The notes below the pieces were generated by a model. It had not been told where the DNA came from and searched no databases. It was given only the letters and a program-made list of their open reading frames with translations. Shown one piece after another: positions 1 through 8,787 of a DNA stretch of 34,362 nucleotides. Within the stretch, counting starts at the first letter, position 1, and every line of letters starts with the position of its first letter. Source of the stretch: a bacterium UBP10_UBA1149 (GTDB taxonomy: Bacteria > Desulfobacterota > Binatia > UBA1149); the NCBI GenBank assembly GCA_002311335.1, contig DBZX01000071.1, forward strand, positions 32,069 through 66,430. Reading direction: 5' to 3'. A program made the translations under genes and the position numbers.

Positions 1-1389
1 CAGGTGGGCGTCTACGGCTTCCCGGCGACCTGGCCGCCCGAAGAACTATCGGCGTTCCAGATTTGCGGCTTTGACACCCCTATGGGCGCCGGCGACAAGG
101 CGCGCAGGTCATCGCCGCCCGGCCTTGCCGGCGAGTTGGAACGGCTTTTTGGTGACCTGGCCGTCAGTGGCCCGCAGCAATCCCGTATTGATGCCGGCTG
201 GCACGAGCGGGCACTCGAGCAGATGCTTGGCGACATCGAACTCCGTACCGAGATCTCACTTCACCTGCTTGCCGGCAATGATCTCGATTGTTTTGCGGTG
301 CACTACGGCGAAACCGATACGGTGGGCCACCACTTCTGGCAGTTCCACGATAGTGCGTCCCCGCGCTACAGTGAGGACGGACCCGGCGACGCTATCGCCG
401 AGGTCTACCGCGCCGTGGACCGCGCTCTCGGGCGCCTGCTGGAAGCAACGGGTAAGGACAGCGACCTGCTTCTCTTGTCAGACCACGGCAGCGGTGGTAG
501 CTCGGACAGGACCTTGTTTCTCAACCGCTTCCTGGCCGACAACGGCTGGCTCGGGTTCAAGAAAACAGGTGGGCTCGGGACCCTGGCCTCGGTCGCCAAG
601 CGAACAGCCATGGCAGTGGCTCCGCCCTCGTTGCAGGCGAGCTTGTTCTCGCGTTTGCGGCCACTGGTCAACAGGATGGAAAGCGCGTCGCGCTTCGGCG
701 GTATCGATTGGACCCGGACCAATGTCTACAGCGAGGAACTCAACTACTACCCGTCGCTATGGTTTAACCTCAAGGGAAGAGAGCCGGGCGGTATCGTTGA
801 CCCCGCCGACCTGCCGGCGATGACCGGGGAGCTTGTTGCCGAGTTGCTCGAGTGGCGGGACCCCGAAGACGGACTCCCCGTGGTCCAACGGGTGCGAAGC
901 AGGGCCGAATTATTCGACGGCCCCCACGCGGAGTTTGCTCCCGACCTTGTACTGGAGCTGCGCGAACCTGGAGGCTATAGCTACGCGGGAGGCAACAGCC
1001 GGGCCGGGGCAGAGCGGCAGTCGATTCGTCGGATGACCTCGCGCGAGATGAGTGGCGAACGTGGCAGCAGCATGCCGGGGTGTCACCGCGATCTCGGGAT
1101 GTTTGCCATGGCCGGCCCCGGCGTATTGCCGGGGCGGGGCGAAGAGGGGAGTCTTGCCGACGCTGGCGCGACCATGCTCGCACTGCTTGGTCTCGGTGTT
1201 CCGTCCGCTCCGGCGGGGGTTTCCCGTCTCGACGGCGCCGATGGAAAACCGTGGCAGGAGCAGCTCAGGGTCCCGGGTCGCGCTCTTCGCGAGGTCGAGG
1301 TGGCGCCTGCTGCCGGCGATGGGCAGCGCTCACCGGCAGCAGAGAACGAGCTGGCCGATCGTTTGCGCGACCTGGGTTATCTCCCGTGA
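1..1389 (+). CDS. Alkaline phosphatase superfamily hydrolase (type I phosphodiesterase/phosphatase-like), 5' truncated
   Basis: The frame is open to the left edge. The GTG at 4 is only the first in-window start, and the N-terminal metal site and nucleophile expected of the family are missing, so the gene begins upstream. Visible metal-ligand motifs, numbered from the GTG at 4, are an ETDTVGHH block (D105, H109), SDHG (D160, H161) and a late GCHRDLG histidine. The C-terminus ends in RLRDLGYLP, an ending I associate with AlkP-superfamily proteins of this kind. Members cleave phosphate or sulfate esters on small molecules or glycans. The stop overlaps the next gene (GTGA), so it is translationally linked to the glycosyltransferase cluster and may remove or modify a phospho-substituent of the polymer or lipid carrier. 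The fold family is well supported; the substrate is unknown. Confidence 0.8.
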   Translation, partial: QVGVYGFPATWPPEELSAFQICGFDTPMGAGDKARRSSPPGLAGELERLFGDLAVSGPQQSRIDAGWHERALEQMLGDIELRTEISLHLLAGNDLDCFAVHYGETDTVGHHFWQFHDSASPRYSEDGPGDAIAEVYRAVDRALGRLLEATGKDSDLLLLSDHGSGGSSDRTLFLNRFLADNGWLGFKKTGGLGTLASVAKRTAMAVAPPSLQASLFSRLRPLVNRMESASRFGGIDWTRTNVYSEELNYYPSLWFNLKGREPGGIVDPADLPAMTGELVAELLEWRDPEDGLPVVQRVRSRAELFDGPHAEFAPDLVLELREPGGYSYAGGNSRAGAERQSIRRMTSREMSGERGSSMPGCHRDLGMFAMAGPGVLPGRGEEGSLADAGATMLALLGLGVPSAPAGVSRLDGADGKPWQEQLRVPGRALREVEVAPAAGDGQRSPAAENELADRLRDLGYLP

Positions 1390-2594
1390 GCGACAGGATG
1401 CGCATCGCCCTGGTCGCGGCTTGCCCGTTTCCGGCCCCCCAGGGCTCGCAGGTTTTTGTGGGCCAGATGGCGGAGAATCTCGCGGCTCGCGGCCATTGCG
1501 TGAGCCTGCTCACTTACGGCAGCGGCGAAGGTCAATCACCCGTGGGTTGTGAGCACCTGCGTCTGCCACGTCTACCCGGAGATTCGCGTGTCCGCTCGGG
1601 CCCGAGCCTGGCCAAGCCGTTTCTTGATCTCGCCATGGTCGTGGCCCTGCTCAAGCTGGTAAAGAATCGGCACGTAGAAATAGTTCACGCGCATAATTAC
1701 GAAGCACTGGCCGTTGCACTGGTCGCGAGGAAGTTCTCGCGCTTCAAGTTGCTTTACCACAGCCACAACCTCATGGGCGATGAACTCCCGACATACTTTC
1801 GACGTCCCGCGGCGCGCCGCCTTGCGACCCGGGCGGGACAGTTGATCGACCGCCAGTTGCCCCGTCGCGCCGACCACGTGATTGCGCTCTGTGATTATTC
1901 GGCGGGGGTTCTTGAACAAGCCGGGGTAAGGAGCGAGAGAATGACGGTACTCGCCCCGTCTGTCGAGGCCCAGGAGCCGGCGGCCGACCGCGAGCCGGCA
2001 AGGCGCGAACTCGGCCTGGCCGACGGTCGCCTGGTCATAGCTTACTGCGGTAACCTTGACGCCTACCAGGATATTGAAACGGCGATCAGGGGAGTTCTCG
2101 AGTACAAGCGGTCGAGACCCGCGAGGCAGGTAGTGCTGCTGCTTGCAACTCACCAACAGGGGCGGCGAGTCGAGAGCCTGCTCGAGCGGTGTCCCGAATC
2201 GGAACGCGGTTTGTTCGAAGTCCACCCTTGCCGTACTTACGCCGATACCCGATTGGTGGTTGCCGCGGCCGACCTGCTGGTGTTGCCGAGGCCGGCGGGC
2301 TCGGGTTACCCGGTTAAGTTGCTCAACTACCTTGGCAGTGGTCGGCCGGTAGTGAGCGCGGGTTGTGGGGGCAAAGTTCTGGTTCACGACAAGGACGGGT
2401 TGCTGTTCGCGGACGGTGATGCACTAGCGATGGCTTTTTGTATAGAGCGGCTGGAAAAGGAGCGCGGCCTCGCCGAGCGACTCGCGGCGGCGGCTCGCGA
2501 CCGTTTCGAGCGTGAAATGACGTGGAAAATCGGCACACCGGCACTGGAAACTGTGTACCGCCGCATGAAAAACGTTCATACTGGAAGAGGTTAG
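1386..2594 (+). CDS. Glycosyltransferase family 4 (GT-B fold)
   Basis: The protein is 402 aa, starting from GTG 1386, which overlaps the previous stop. ATG 1398 is an alternative that keeps the first beta strand (MRIALVAACPFP). The N-terminal acceptor domain has the glycine-containing entry loop PAPQGSQVFV and an HAHNYEA block. The C-terminal nucleotide-sugar domain has the IAYCGNLDAYQ strand and a late GYPVKLLNYLGSGRPVV segment. That segment corresponds to the EX7E region of GT4 enzymes, but the second glutamate is an asparagine here. The enzyme should transfer a sugar from a nucleotide donor to a growing glycan at the cytoplasmic face. Donor and acceptor cannot be told. An in-frame open stretch reaches back to 1080 but is antisense-like carry-over inside the upstream gene. 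Confidence 0.85.
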   Translation: MSDRMRIALVAACPFPAPQGSQVFVGQMAENLAARGHCVSLLTYGSGEGQSPVGCEHLRLPRLPGDSRVRSGPSLAKPFLDLAMVVALLKLVKNRHVEIVHAHNYEALAVALVARKFSRFKLLYHSHNLMGDELPTYFRRPAARRLATRAGQLIDRQLPRRADHVIALCDYSAGVLEQAGVRSERMTVLAPSVEAQEPAADREPARRELGLADGRLVIAYCGNLDAYQDIETAIRGVLEYKRSRPARQVVLLLATHQQGRRVESLLERCPESERGLFEVHPCRTYADTRLVVAAADLLVLPRPAGSGYPVKLLNYLGSGRPVVSAGCGGKVLVHDKDGLLFADGDALAMAFCIERLEKERGLAERLAAAARDRFEREMTWKIGTPALETVYRRMKNVHTGRG

Positions 2595-2658
2595 CTTTGG
2601 TCGGGAGGAAAGACCGATCGGACCGAAACGTCACGCCTGAAGGGGGTGACGGCCCGGG

Positions 2659-3681
2659 TTGAGAGCAGTGAGTACATTTCCAGAAAACAAGGGGGAGGGT
2701 GTCGTTGGCCCACTTGAGCTTTCGGTCGTAGTGCCGATCTTCAACGAAGAAGAAACCCTCGAGCTTTTGGTCGAACGCCTGCACCAAGCCCTGGTAGTGG
2801 TAGATGGCGGCTACGAGCTGATTTTTGTTGATGACGGTAGCAACGACCGCTCGGTCGAAATCATTCGGCGACTGCACGACGAAAACCCCAGCGTCAAGCT
2901 GCTGTGTCTCTCTCGCAATTTTGGTCACCAGTTGGCGATCTCCTGCGGCCTCGACTTCGCCGTTGGGCGTGCGGTGGTCTGCATGGACGGTGATCTGCAG
3001 GATCCGCCCGAGGTTCTGCCGTTGATGCTTGAGCGTTGGCGCGAAGGCTACGAGGTCGTCTACGCGGTGAGGCGCAAGCGCAAGGAAAATATTTTCAAGC
3101 GTGGTGCCTACAAGGGCTTCTACTGGCTGTTCAACAAGGTTTCTTACCTCGACATACCGTTGGATTCCGGCGACTTCTCGTTGATCGATGCGCGCGTGGT
3201 CGCGCTGCTCAAGCGTATGCCGGAACGTAATCGCTTCGTGCGCGGCTTGCGTACCTGGCTGGGCTTTCGTCAGACCGGCATCGAGTACGAGCGGGCGCAG
3301 CGCTACGCTGGCGACAGTAAGTACGGTCTGGCCAAGTTGATCAGGCTCGCCTTCGACGGCCTGGTGTCCTATTCCTTTCTTCCACTGCGATTGGTCAGCA
3401 ACATGGGCTTGCTGGTTTCGGTGTCCGCGCTTTCTTACATGGCTTACCTGATCGTGGGACGCTTGTTCCTGGGACAGACCTCGCCTGTTTCGGGTTGGGT
3501 ATCGACGGTAGTCATCGTTCTCTTCATAGGCGGCGTGCAACTGCTCTCCCTGGGCATTATCGGTGAGTACGTTGGACGTATTTTTGACGAGGTAAAGATG
3601 CGGCCGCGGTACGTCGTCAAGGACCTCCTCGGGCTGGAAGGCGACACCTCCAGCGCGGAGGCCTGGCCCCAAGCGCGATGA
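2659..3681 (+). CDS. Family 2 glycosyltransferase with two C-terminal membrane helices (DPM1/GtrB type)
   Basis: The protein is 340 aa from TTG 2659; GTG 2668 is an equally possible start, and both precede the conserved LSVVVPIFNEEETLE strand. The GT2 motifs are VDDGSNDRS near residues 58-65 and the metal-binding DGD at 110-112, followed by LQDPPE. Two hydrophobic helices at roughly 235-260 and 270-300 anchor the C-terminus. This layout is that of polyprenyl-phosphate glycosyltransferases (GtrB, ArnC, Dpm1), which load a sugar onto undecaprenyl phosphate. The next gene encodes a GT-C enzyme of the sort that uses such a lipid-linked sugar, and the two overlap by ATGA, which supports a donor-maker/user pair. 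The sugar is unknown. Confidence 0.88.
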   Translation: MRAVSTFPENKGEGVVGPLELSVVVPIFNEEETLELLVERLHQALVVVDGGYELIFVDDGSNDRSVEIIRRLHDENPSVKLLCLSRNFGHQLAISCGLDFAVGRAVVCMDGDLQDPPEVLPLMLERWREGYEVVYAVRRKRKENIFKRGAYKGFYWLFNKVSYLDIPLDSGDFSLIDARVVALLKRMPERNRFVRGLRTWLGFRQTGIEYERAQRYAGDSKYGLAKLIRLAFDGLVSYSFLPLRLVSNMGLLVSVSALSYMAYLIVGRLFLGQTSPVSGWVSTVVIVLFIGGVQLLSLGIIGEYVGRIFDEVKMRPRYVVKDLLGLEGDTSSAEAWPQAR

Positions 3682-5327
3682 GTCGTGCTGGTTTTCTCAG
3701 CCTGTTGCTCCTTGGCATCGGTCTGCGCCTGTGGATGGTCGTCCAGCCCGAACTGATCGCAGCCGGGGACGTTGACGTCTATCTTTCCGACGAGGGGGTT
3801 GTCGGCCTGATGGCAACACACATAAGCGAAGGCCGCGCGGCCCCGGTGTTCTTCTATGGCCAGGCCTACCTCGGGGCGCTGGAAGCCTGGTGCGTCGCAC
3901 TGTTTTTTCTGCTGTTCGGCGTGGGTGCCGGTGCCATGCACATGGCGACCCTGGCTTTCTCGCTGGCGCTGCTGGGCCTGGTCTACAAGTACACGGCCAC
4001 GGCTTACTCGCTGACCGCTGCCCGCTGGGCGGCTGTCCTCGTGGCACTTGGGCCGATGTACTTCCTCGAGTGGAATCTCAAGGCGAGGGGGGGCTTCGTG
4101 GAACATCTGGTGTTGTTGTTCCTCCTGCTGGTGCTCTTCTGGCGTTTTTACCTGGCCTACGATCGTCGTAACGGGATCGGCCTCGCACTGGGGCTGACGG
4201 CTGGTATCGCCCTGTGGGTCAACCAGTTGGCCGCTGGTTATCTCGTGCTCATGGGCGTGCTTATCTTGCTGCGTCACGAGGACCGTCGAGCCTGGGACCG
4301 GCTGCTTGTCGGCTTTGCCCTTGGGTGCTCGTTGCTGGTCGCCTACAACTTGGTCTACCCGGCAGCTACCCTGAGGGCCCTGGGGCGAAAAGCGGTGGTG
4401 CTCAATCGAGTTCCGGTCGAAGAGCGCGACGATTCATGGGTTTTGCGAGGGGTCGAAAAAAGGATTGAAGCGCTGGGTCAGGGGGCTGGCAAACTGGGCC
4501 TGGTCTTCGGCGTACCACCCGATTCGGGACTTGAGCGACTCGGTGAAATGGAAGGCTACACCGAGGCCGGACCGCTGGTCACGCTGCGCAGGCTGGTTTC
4601 GTTTCTGCCGCTGTTGGTGTTCGGGGTGAGTGCCTGGGCCTGCAGGCCCAGGCGAAGCTCGCGGGGCTGGGAGCCGATGGGGGCCGACCAACTGCTGGGC
4701 GCGATGTTGTTGATAACTTTCGTAATCGGCTACGTGAGTCCTCGTTACATGCTCGCGGCTTATCCACTGGCGTCGGTAGCCGCGGGTATACTGGTGAGCA
4801 GGCTGGTCGGCGCGCGTCGTGCCTGGATGGTAGTCGGGCTTGTTGGCGTGCTGGCGTTCAACGCCGCGAGCTGGGCTGATGCGGCTTTTCGCAAGCCCAG
4901 TGGGCAAGCGACCGAGAGGGCAGAGCTGCTGGCGTTCCTGCAGGGCGAGGGCCTTGAACACTGCTTTTCGGCCGGACCCTTGTACCACGTTGTCTTTGCT
5001 GCGGGCGAGACTGTGACCCTGGCGCCACTGCAGAAGGAGCGCTACCCGCCCTACACCAGCATGGCCCTGGAGACGGAGAGATTCTGCTACGTGTTCAGGG
5101 ACGACCAGAAGCAGAAGCGCCAGCACCTGGCACTGGGCAACTGGCTTTCGGCCGGGGGGGGCAGTTGGAGCCATGCTGGTGTAGGCAGGTATAATGTCTG
5201 GTTCGACAGGCTGGGAGGGCAGCCCCTTACGGCGCAGCTGCTGGAGAGCATCATGAAACAGGAAAAAGTATTTCTCGGAGAAAACACACTGATGAAGAAG
5301 GAGGAATCGTCCAATGGATCTCATTGA
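3678..5327 (+). CDS. GT-C superfamily integral membrane glycosyltransferase (ArnT/PMT-like)
   Basis: The protein is 549 aa and starts ATGA on the end of the preceding GT2 gene. An N-terminal helix is followed by a periplasmic loop carrying Asp38-Glu39 (SDEGVVGLM), the acidic pair typical of GT-C enzymes such as ArnT and protein mannosyltransferases, and then YGQAYLG. About ten hydrophobic segments follow up to about residue 400, then a soluble C-terminal tail. Such enzymes use a polyprenyl-phosphate sugar on the periplasmic side. The upstream polyprenyl-phosphate glycosyltransferase is the natural partner. The 3' end overlaps the next gene by 14 bp and contains its ribosome binding site (AAGGAGG). 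The acceptor is not predictable. Confidence 0.8.
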   Translation: MSRAGFLSLLLLGIGLRLWMVVQPELIAAGDVDVYLSDEGVVGLMATHISEGRAAPVFFYGQAYLGALEAWCVALFFLLFGVGAGAMHMATLAFSLALLGLVYKYTATAYSLTAARWAAVLVALGPMYFLEWNLKARGGFVEHLVLLFLLLVLFWRFYLAYDRRNGIGLALGLTAGIALWVNQLAAGYLVLMGVLILLRHEDRRAWDRLLVGFALGCSLLVAYNLVYPAATLRALGRKAVVLNRVPVEERDDSWVLRGVEKRIEALGQGAGKLGLVFGVPPDSGLERLGEMEGYTEAGPLVTLRRLVSFLPLLVFGVSAWACRPRRSSRGWEPMGADQLLGAMLLITFVIGYVSPRYMLAAYPLASVAAGILVSRLVGARRAWMVVGLVGVLAFNAASWADAAFRKPSGQATERAELLAFLQGEGLEHCFSAGPLYHVVFAAGETVTLAPLQKERYPPYTSMALETERFCYVFRDDQKQKRQHLALGNWLSAGGGSWSHAGVGRYNVWFDRLGGQPLTAQLLESIMKQEKVFLGENTLMKKEESSNGSH

Positions 5328-6609
5328 ACGCATTCGCAGCGGCCAGGCTTGCGCCGGTGTAGTTGGATTGGGCTATGTCGGTTTACCACTGGCTGTTGAA
5401 ATGGCGGTCGGGGGGCTGAAAGTAATTGGCTTTGATGTCCAGGTGGACAAGGTTGACGCCATCAACGCCGGCCATTCGTACATCATGGACGTGCCCGACG
5501 AGACTCTCGCACCGTTGGTGTCAGAGGGGCGCTTGCAGGCCACGACTGATTTTTCGATGGTGGCCGAGCTTGACACCGTGAATATCTGTGTGCCGACCCC
5601 CTTGCGCAAGACCAAGGAACCCAACCTGTCGTTCGTGATCGATGCGGTCAAAAGTATCGCGGCCCACATGAAACCCGGCCAATTGATGATACTGGAGAGT
5701 ACAACTTACCCGGGAACAACCGAGGAACTGGTGCTGCCCATGCTCAGGGAGGCTGGTTTCGAACCCGGCCGGGACGTGTTCGTCGCATTTTCGCCGGAGA
5801 GGACCGACCCCGGCAACAAGGACTACACCACTCGCAATATTCCCAAGGTCGTAGGCGGGCACGACCCTGTCGCCACCGAGGCGGCAGCTGCCTTGTACGG
5901 GCGCTGCATAGACCAGGTTGTCCTGGTGAGCACGCCCCGCGTGGCCGAGATGGTAAAGTTGCTGGAGAACACTTTTCGTAGCGTCAACATCGCGCTTGTC
6001 AACGAGATTGGCCTGATGTGCGACCGATTCGGCATAGATGTCTGGGAGGTTATCGATGCCGCGGCCACCAAGCCCTTCGGCTTCATGCCGTTCTACCCCG
6101 GGCCGGGGCTGGGTGGGCACTGCATACCGGTGGACCCCCACTACCTTACCTGGAAGGCCCGTGCCGAGGGCTTCTCGGCGCGCTTCATCGAACTCGCGGC
6201 CGAGATCAACGCAGAGAAGCCGGCGTTCGTCGTTTCGCGGGCCGCCGACCTTCTCAACGAGCAGGAGAAATCGGTGCGAGGGGCCGCCATCCTCTGTCTC
6301 GGTGTGGCATACAAGGCCAATACCAACGACGTGCGCGAATCTCCGGCCCTCGACGTGATGACCTTGTTGCTGCGCAAGGGTGCCAATATCTCGTTCTGTG
6401 ATCCCTACGTGGACAAGGTCGTCCTCGAAGGTGAGCCGATGTCTTCGGTTCCCCTGGAAGATAGCGTGCTTCGAGCCGCTGACCTGGTGATATTGCTCAC
6501 CAACCACAGTGTCTTTGACCTCGGCCTGGTGTCGGACAGTGGCTGTATTGTGCTCGATACCCGCAACGGAATGAAAGAATTCCCGACCTCGACCGTGGTC
6601 AAGATATAA
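5314..6609 (+). CDS. UDP-N-acetylhexosamine 6-dehydrogenase (WbpA/TviB/WecC family)
   Basis: The protein is 431 aa with an excellent AAGGAGG ribosome binding site. The NAD-binding motif GLGYVGLPLA occupies residues 18-27. The catalytic cysteine is Cys270 in GPGLGGHCIPVDP, preceded by AATKPFGFMPFYP, a block I associate with the WbpA-type UDP-GlcNAc dehydrogenases rather than UDP-glucose dehydrogenase. The enzyme oxidises the C6 hydroxyl of a UDP-N-acetylhexosamine to the carboxylate in two NAD-dependent steps, giving a UDP-uronic acid for polysaccharide assembly. The epimerase encoded at 9566 could interconvert the gluco and galacto forms. The family is secure; the exact substrate (GlcNAc, GalNAc or ManNAc) is inferred. 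Confidence 0.9.
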   Translation: MDLIERIRSGQACAGVVGLGYVGLPLAVEMAVGGLKVIGFDVQVDKVDAINAGHSYIMDVPDETLAPLVSEGRLQATTDFSMVAELDTVNICVPTPLRKTKEPNLSFVIDAVKSIAAHMKPGQLMILESTTYPGTTEELVLPMLREAGFEPGRDVFVAFSPERTDPGNKDYTTRNIPKVVGGHDPVATEAAAALYGRCIDQVVLVSTPRVAEMVKLLENTFRSVNIALVNEIGLMCDRFGIDVWEVIDAAATKPFGFMPFYPGPGLGGHCIPVDPHYLTWKARAEGFSARFIELAAEINAEKPAFVVSRAADLLNEQEKSVRGAAILCLGVAYKANTNDVRESPALDVMTLLLRKGANISFCDPYVDKVVLEGEPMSSVPLEDSVLRAADLVILLTNHSVFDLGLVSDSGCIVLDTRNGMKEFPTSTVVKI

Positions 6610-6621
6610 GACCTCGATGCC

Positions 6622-7704
6622 GTGCGAGTCGGACTGGTAATAGGGGGGCTGGGCTACGGAGGTGCCGAGAGGCAACTCTACAACCTCGCCGTCGGCCTGG
6701 CCGCGACCGATCATGTTGTCGTCTACTGCCTGTCGGACGTCCTTGAGCCCTGGGGCAAAAGACTGCGCGACGCCGGCGTAGAGCTAAGAGTAATCGCGAG
6801 CCGGGGAGGGCTGAGCCTTCGCCGGGTGGTCTCGCTGGCCAGGGGCTTGAGGAAAGACCGAATCGATCTCGTGCACGCGTTTCTTTTTATTGCGAGTTCT
6901 TACGCCTGGCTGGCCACACGGCTGTTGCCGGGAGTTCTGCTGGTGGGCTCAGCCAGGAACTGCAAGCCCGAGCCTTCACTCCTGCGACGGTTTATAATCC
7001 GCCGCGCGTTTCAGGGTTCGGCCGCGGTCATCTGTAATTCCCAGGCCATGGCCGATTACGCAGCCGAGCATTACGGCCTCAAGGGCAAGCAGGCCAGCAT
7101 TGTCTACAACGGCGTGGGCGAAGAATTTTTCGTTGGCAAGTCGGCCCCGTCCGGGGGGCTCGTCATCGGCACGGTGGGGCGGCTGCAGCCACAGAAAAAC
7201 CTGGGCATGTTTCTCGAAGCTGCGCGCCTGGTACTGGAGGGTGCCCCCGAGGCTCGTTTTGTTATTGCTGGTGGCGGATTGCTCAGGGCAGAGCTCGAAA
7301 AAAGGTCCAGCGAGCTGGGCCTCGCCGACGCCGTCAGTTTCCGCGGTAATGTCGACGATGTTGCTTCCATGCTTGCGTCGTTGAGCCAGTTCTGGCTCAG
7401 CTCGGACTGGGAAGGCACGCCCAACGTGGTGCTCGAGGCCATGGCAGCCGGCCTGCCGGTTGTCGCGACCCCTGCCGGCGGTACGCCCGAACTCCTCGAT
7501 GAGGGGCGAACCGGCTGGCTGGTGCCTTTTGGTGACGCGTCGGCACTTGCTGGTCGCGCGCTGCAGCTGGCCGCGGGCGCTGAACTCGCAACAGCGGCAG
7601 GCGCCGCGGCTCGCGAGGAAGCGAGGCGCAGGTTTTCGATCCCGGTGATGGTGAGTGAAACCAAAAAAGTCTACGAACTCGCGGTGTCAGGGGGCGCGGG
7701 GTGA
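6622..7704 (+). CDS. Glycosyltransferase family 4 (GT-B)
   Basis: The protein is 360 aa from GTG 6622, 12 bp after the dehydrogenase. The N-terminus VGLVIGGLGYGGAERQL is the classic GT4 acceptor loop. The C-terminal domain holds VIGTVGRLQPQKN and EGTPNVVLEAMAAGLPVVAT, where both glutamates of the EX7E motif are present, unlike the GT4 at 1386. It should be a retaining transferase at the inner membrane. The 3' end overlaps the next glycosyltransferase (GTGA), showing translational coupling. Donor and acceptor sugars are unknown. Confidence 0.88.
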   Translation: MRVGLVIGGLGYGGAERQLYNLAVGLAATDHVVVYCLSDVLEPWGKRLRDAGVELRVIASRGGLSLRRVVSLARGLRKDRIDLVHAFLFIASSYAWLATRLLPGVLLVGSARNCKPEPSLLRRFIIRRAFQGSAAVICNSQAMADYAAEHYGLKGKQASIVYNGVGEEFFVGKSAPSGGLVIGTVGRLQPQKNLGMFLEAARLVLEGAPEARFVIAGGGLLRAELEKRSSELGLADAVSFRGNVDDVASMLASLSQFWLSSDWEGTPNVVLEAMAAGLPVVATPAGGTPELLDEGRTGWLVPFGDASALAGRALQLAAGAELATAAGAAAREEARRRFSIPVMVSETKKVYELAVSGGAG

Positions 7705-8735
7705 GCAGGCCCTTTGTCAGCGTAGTCGTACCGGCCCGTAACGAATCCCTTTGGATAGAGGACTGCGTGAGGGGAGTACTCAAGCAGGATTACCCGGCCG
7801 ACAAGTTGGAGCTCATCGTTGTAGACGGTTGCTCTACTGACAACACGCGGGGCCTGCTCGCACTAATGGCAAGGCAAGACCCCCGCCTTCGGATTCTGGA
7901 CAACCCCGCCGGCATCGTGCCCAGCAGTCTCAACCTGGCCATTCGCGAGTCGCGGGGCGACATCATTGTCCGAGTGGATGTTCATACCCAGTTGGCGTCT
8001 GATTACCTGGATAAGGTGGTCGAGGTACTCGAACGCACGGCTGCTGACAACGTGGGTGGGCCCATGGTTTCGCTCGGAGGAGGGGTGTTCGGCGACGCGG
8101 TTGCGCGGGCGATGGCGTCCCGCTTCGGGGTAGGCGCTACTTTTCATTTTGCCAGCGAGGAGACGGAAACTGACACTGTCTACATGGGGGCCTGGCCACG
8201 TCGGGTGTTCGAGGAACTGGGCCTTTTTGACGAAGAGCTGGTGAGGAACCAGGACGACGAGTTCAACTATCGCTTGCGCGGACAGGGGGGCAGGATCGTC
8301 CTGTCTCCAGACATCAAGTCGTGGTACCAGAACAGGCAGACCTGGCGATCGTTGGCCACCCAGTTTTTCCAGTACGGGACCTGGAAGGTGAGGGTACTCC
8401 AGAAACACAGGGCGCAGATGAGCCTGCGCCATTTAGTTCCCCCCCTGTTCGACGCGGCGCTGTTGCTCGGCCTGCTTGTTTCTCCGTTTGTTTCGTCGGC
8501 GGGCCCGTTGGTCGCGAGCGCTGTACTGGCTTACCTGCTGTTTGTGGTAGCTGTTGCCTGCAAAGAAGGAAAAACACCGTCCGCCAGGGCCGCCGGCATG
8601 CTCGCGCTGGCAACGATTCATCATGCCTGGGGGGTCGGCTTTCTGTGGGGCCTGCTGAGATTTGCCAACAGGTGGTTTCTGCCGGCCGCTAAAACCACTA
8701 AACTGGAAGTCCGGCACTCTGCTTCCGATATTTAG
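7701..8735 (+). CDS. Family 2 glycosyltransferase with C-terminal membrane segments (ExoA-like)
   Basis: The protein is 344 aa, beginning in the GTGA overlap with the GT4 gene. It shows the strand FVSVVVPARNE, VVDGCSTDNT, a DVH acidic motif near residue 93 in the DXD position, and RNQDDEFNYRLRGQGG, the acid-rich catalytic block seen in ExoA-type beta-glycosyltransferases. Hydrophobic segments near residues 250-310 anchor it in the inner membrane. ExoA itself adds a glucose in succinoglycan synthesis; that link only indicates the subfamily. A 52-bp gap with a small hairpin separates it from the next gene. Confidence 0.85.
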   Translation: MSRPFVSVVVPARNESLWIEDCVRGVLKQDYPADKLELIVVDGCSTDNTRGLLALMARQDPRLRILDNPAGIVPSSLNLAIRESRGDIIVRVDVHTQLASDYLDKVVEVLERTAADNVGGPMVSLGGGVFGDAVARAMASRFGVGATFHFASEETETDTVYMGAWPRRVFEELGLFDEELVRNQDDEFNYRLRGQGGRIVLSPDIKSWYQNRQTWRSLATQFFQYGTWKVRVLQKHRAQMSLRHLVPPLFDAALLLGLLVSPFVSSAGPLVASAVLAYLLFVVAVACKEGKTPSARAAGMLALATIHHAWGVGFLWGLLRFANRWFLPAAKTTKLEVRHSASDI

Positions 8736-8757
8736 AGGGTAGTGTCCGGGGATTCAT

Positions 8758-8774
8758 TGTCGCAGGAGGCGACA
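8758..8774 (+). promoter_or_regulatory. Small hairpin presenting AGGAG in its loop
   Basis: Six-base arms TGTCGC and GCGACA pair perfectly around the loop AGGAG, followed by six A residues (8774-8779). The loop is a strong Shine-Dalgarno core but lies 19 nt before the ATG at 8788, too far for normal use; AAGAG at 8782-8786 is better placed. It is not an intrinsic terminator, because a run of A rather than T follows on the coding strand. Confidence 0.45.
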
Positions 8775-8787
8775 AAAAACTAAGAGT

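Noticed and set aside
1080..1385. N-terminal extension of the first GT4 gene
   Set aside because: It lies wholly within the upstream hydrolase gene, is arginine-rich and lacks GT4 similarity. GTG 1386 in the stop overlap is a better start.
2323..3672. A 449-codon open frame on the minus strand opposite a family 2 glycosyltransferase gene
   Set aside because: It is the antisense shadow of a gene with clear GT2 motifs. Its translation is low in family-like motifs and there is no plausible ribosome binding site.
5521..6714. A 397-codon minus-strand open frame opposite the nucleotide-sugar dehydrogenase
   Set aside because: It is an antisense shadow; the dehydrogenase has all its catalytic motifs on the plus strand.
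8736..8787. Intrinsic terminator between two glycosyltransferase genes
   Set aside because: The hairpin is followed by A residues on the coding strand, not T, so it would not terminate in that direction.
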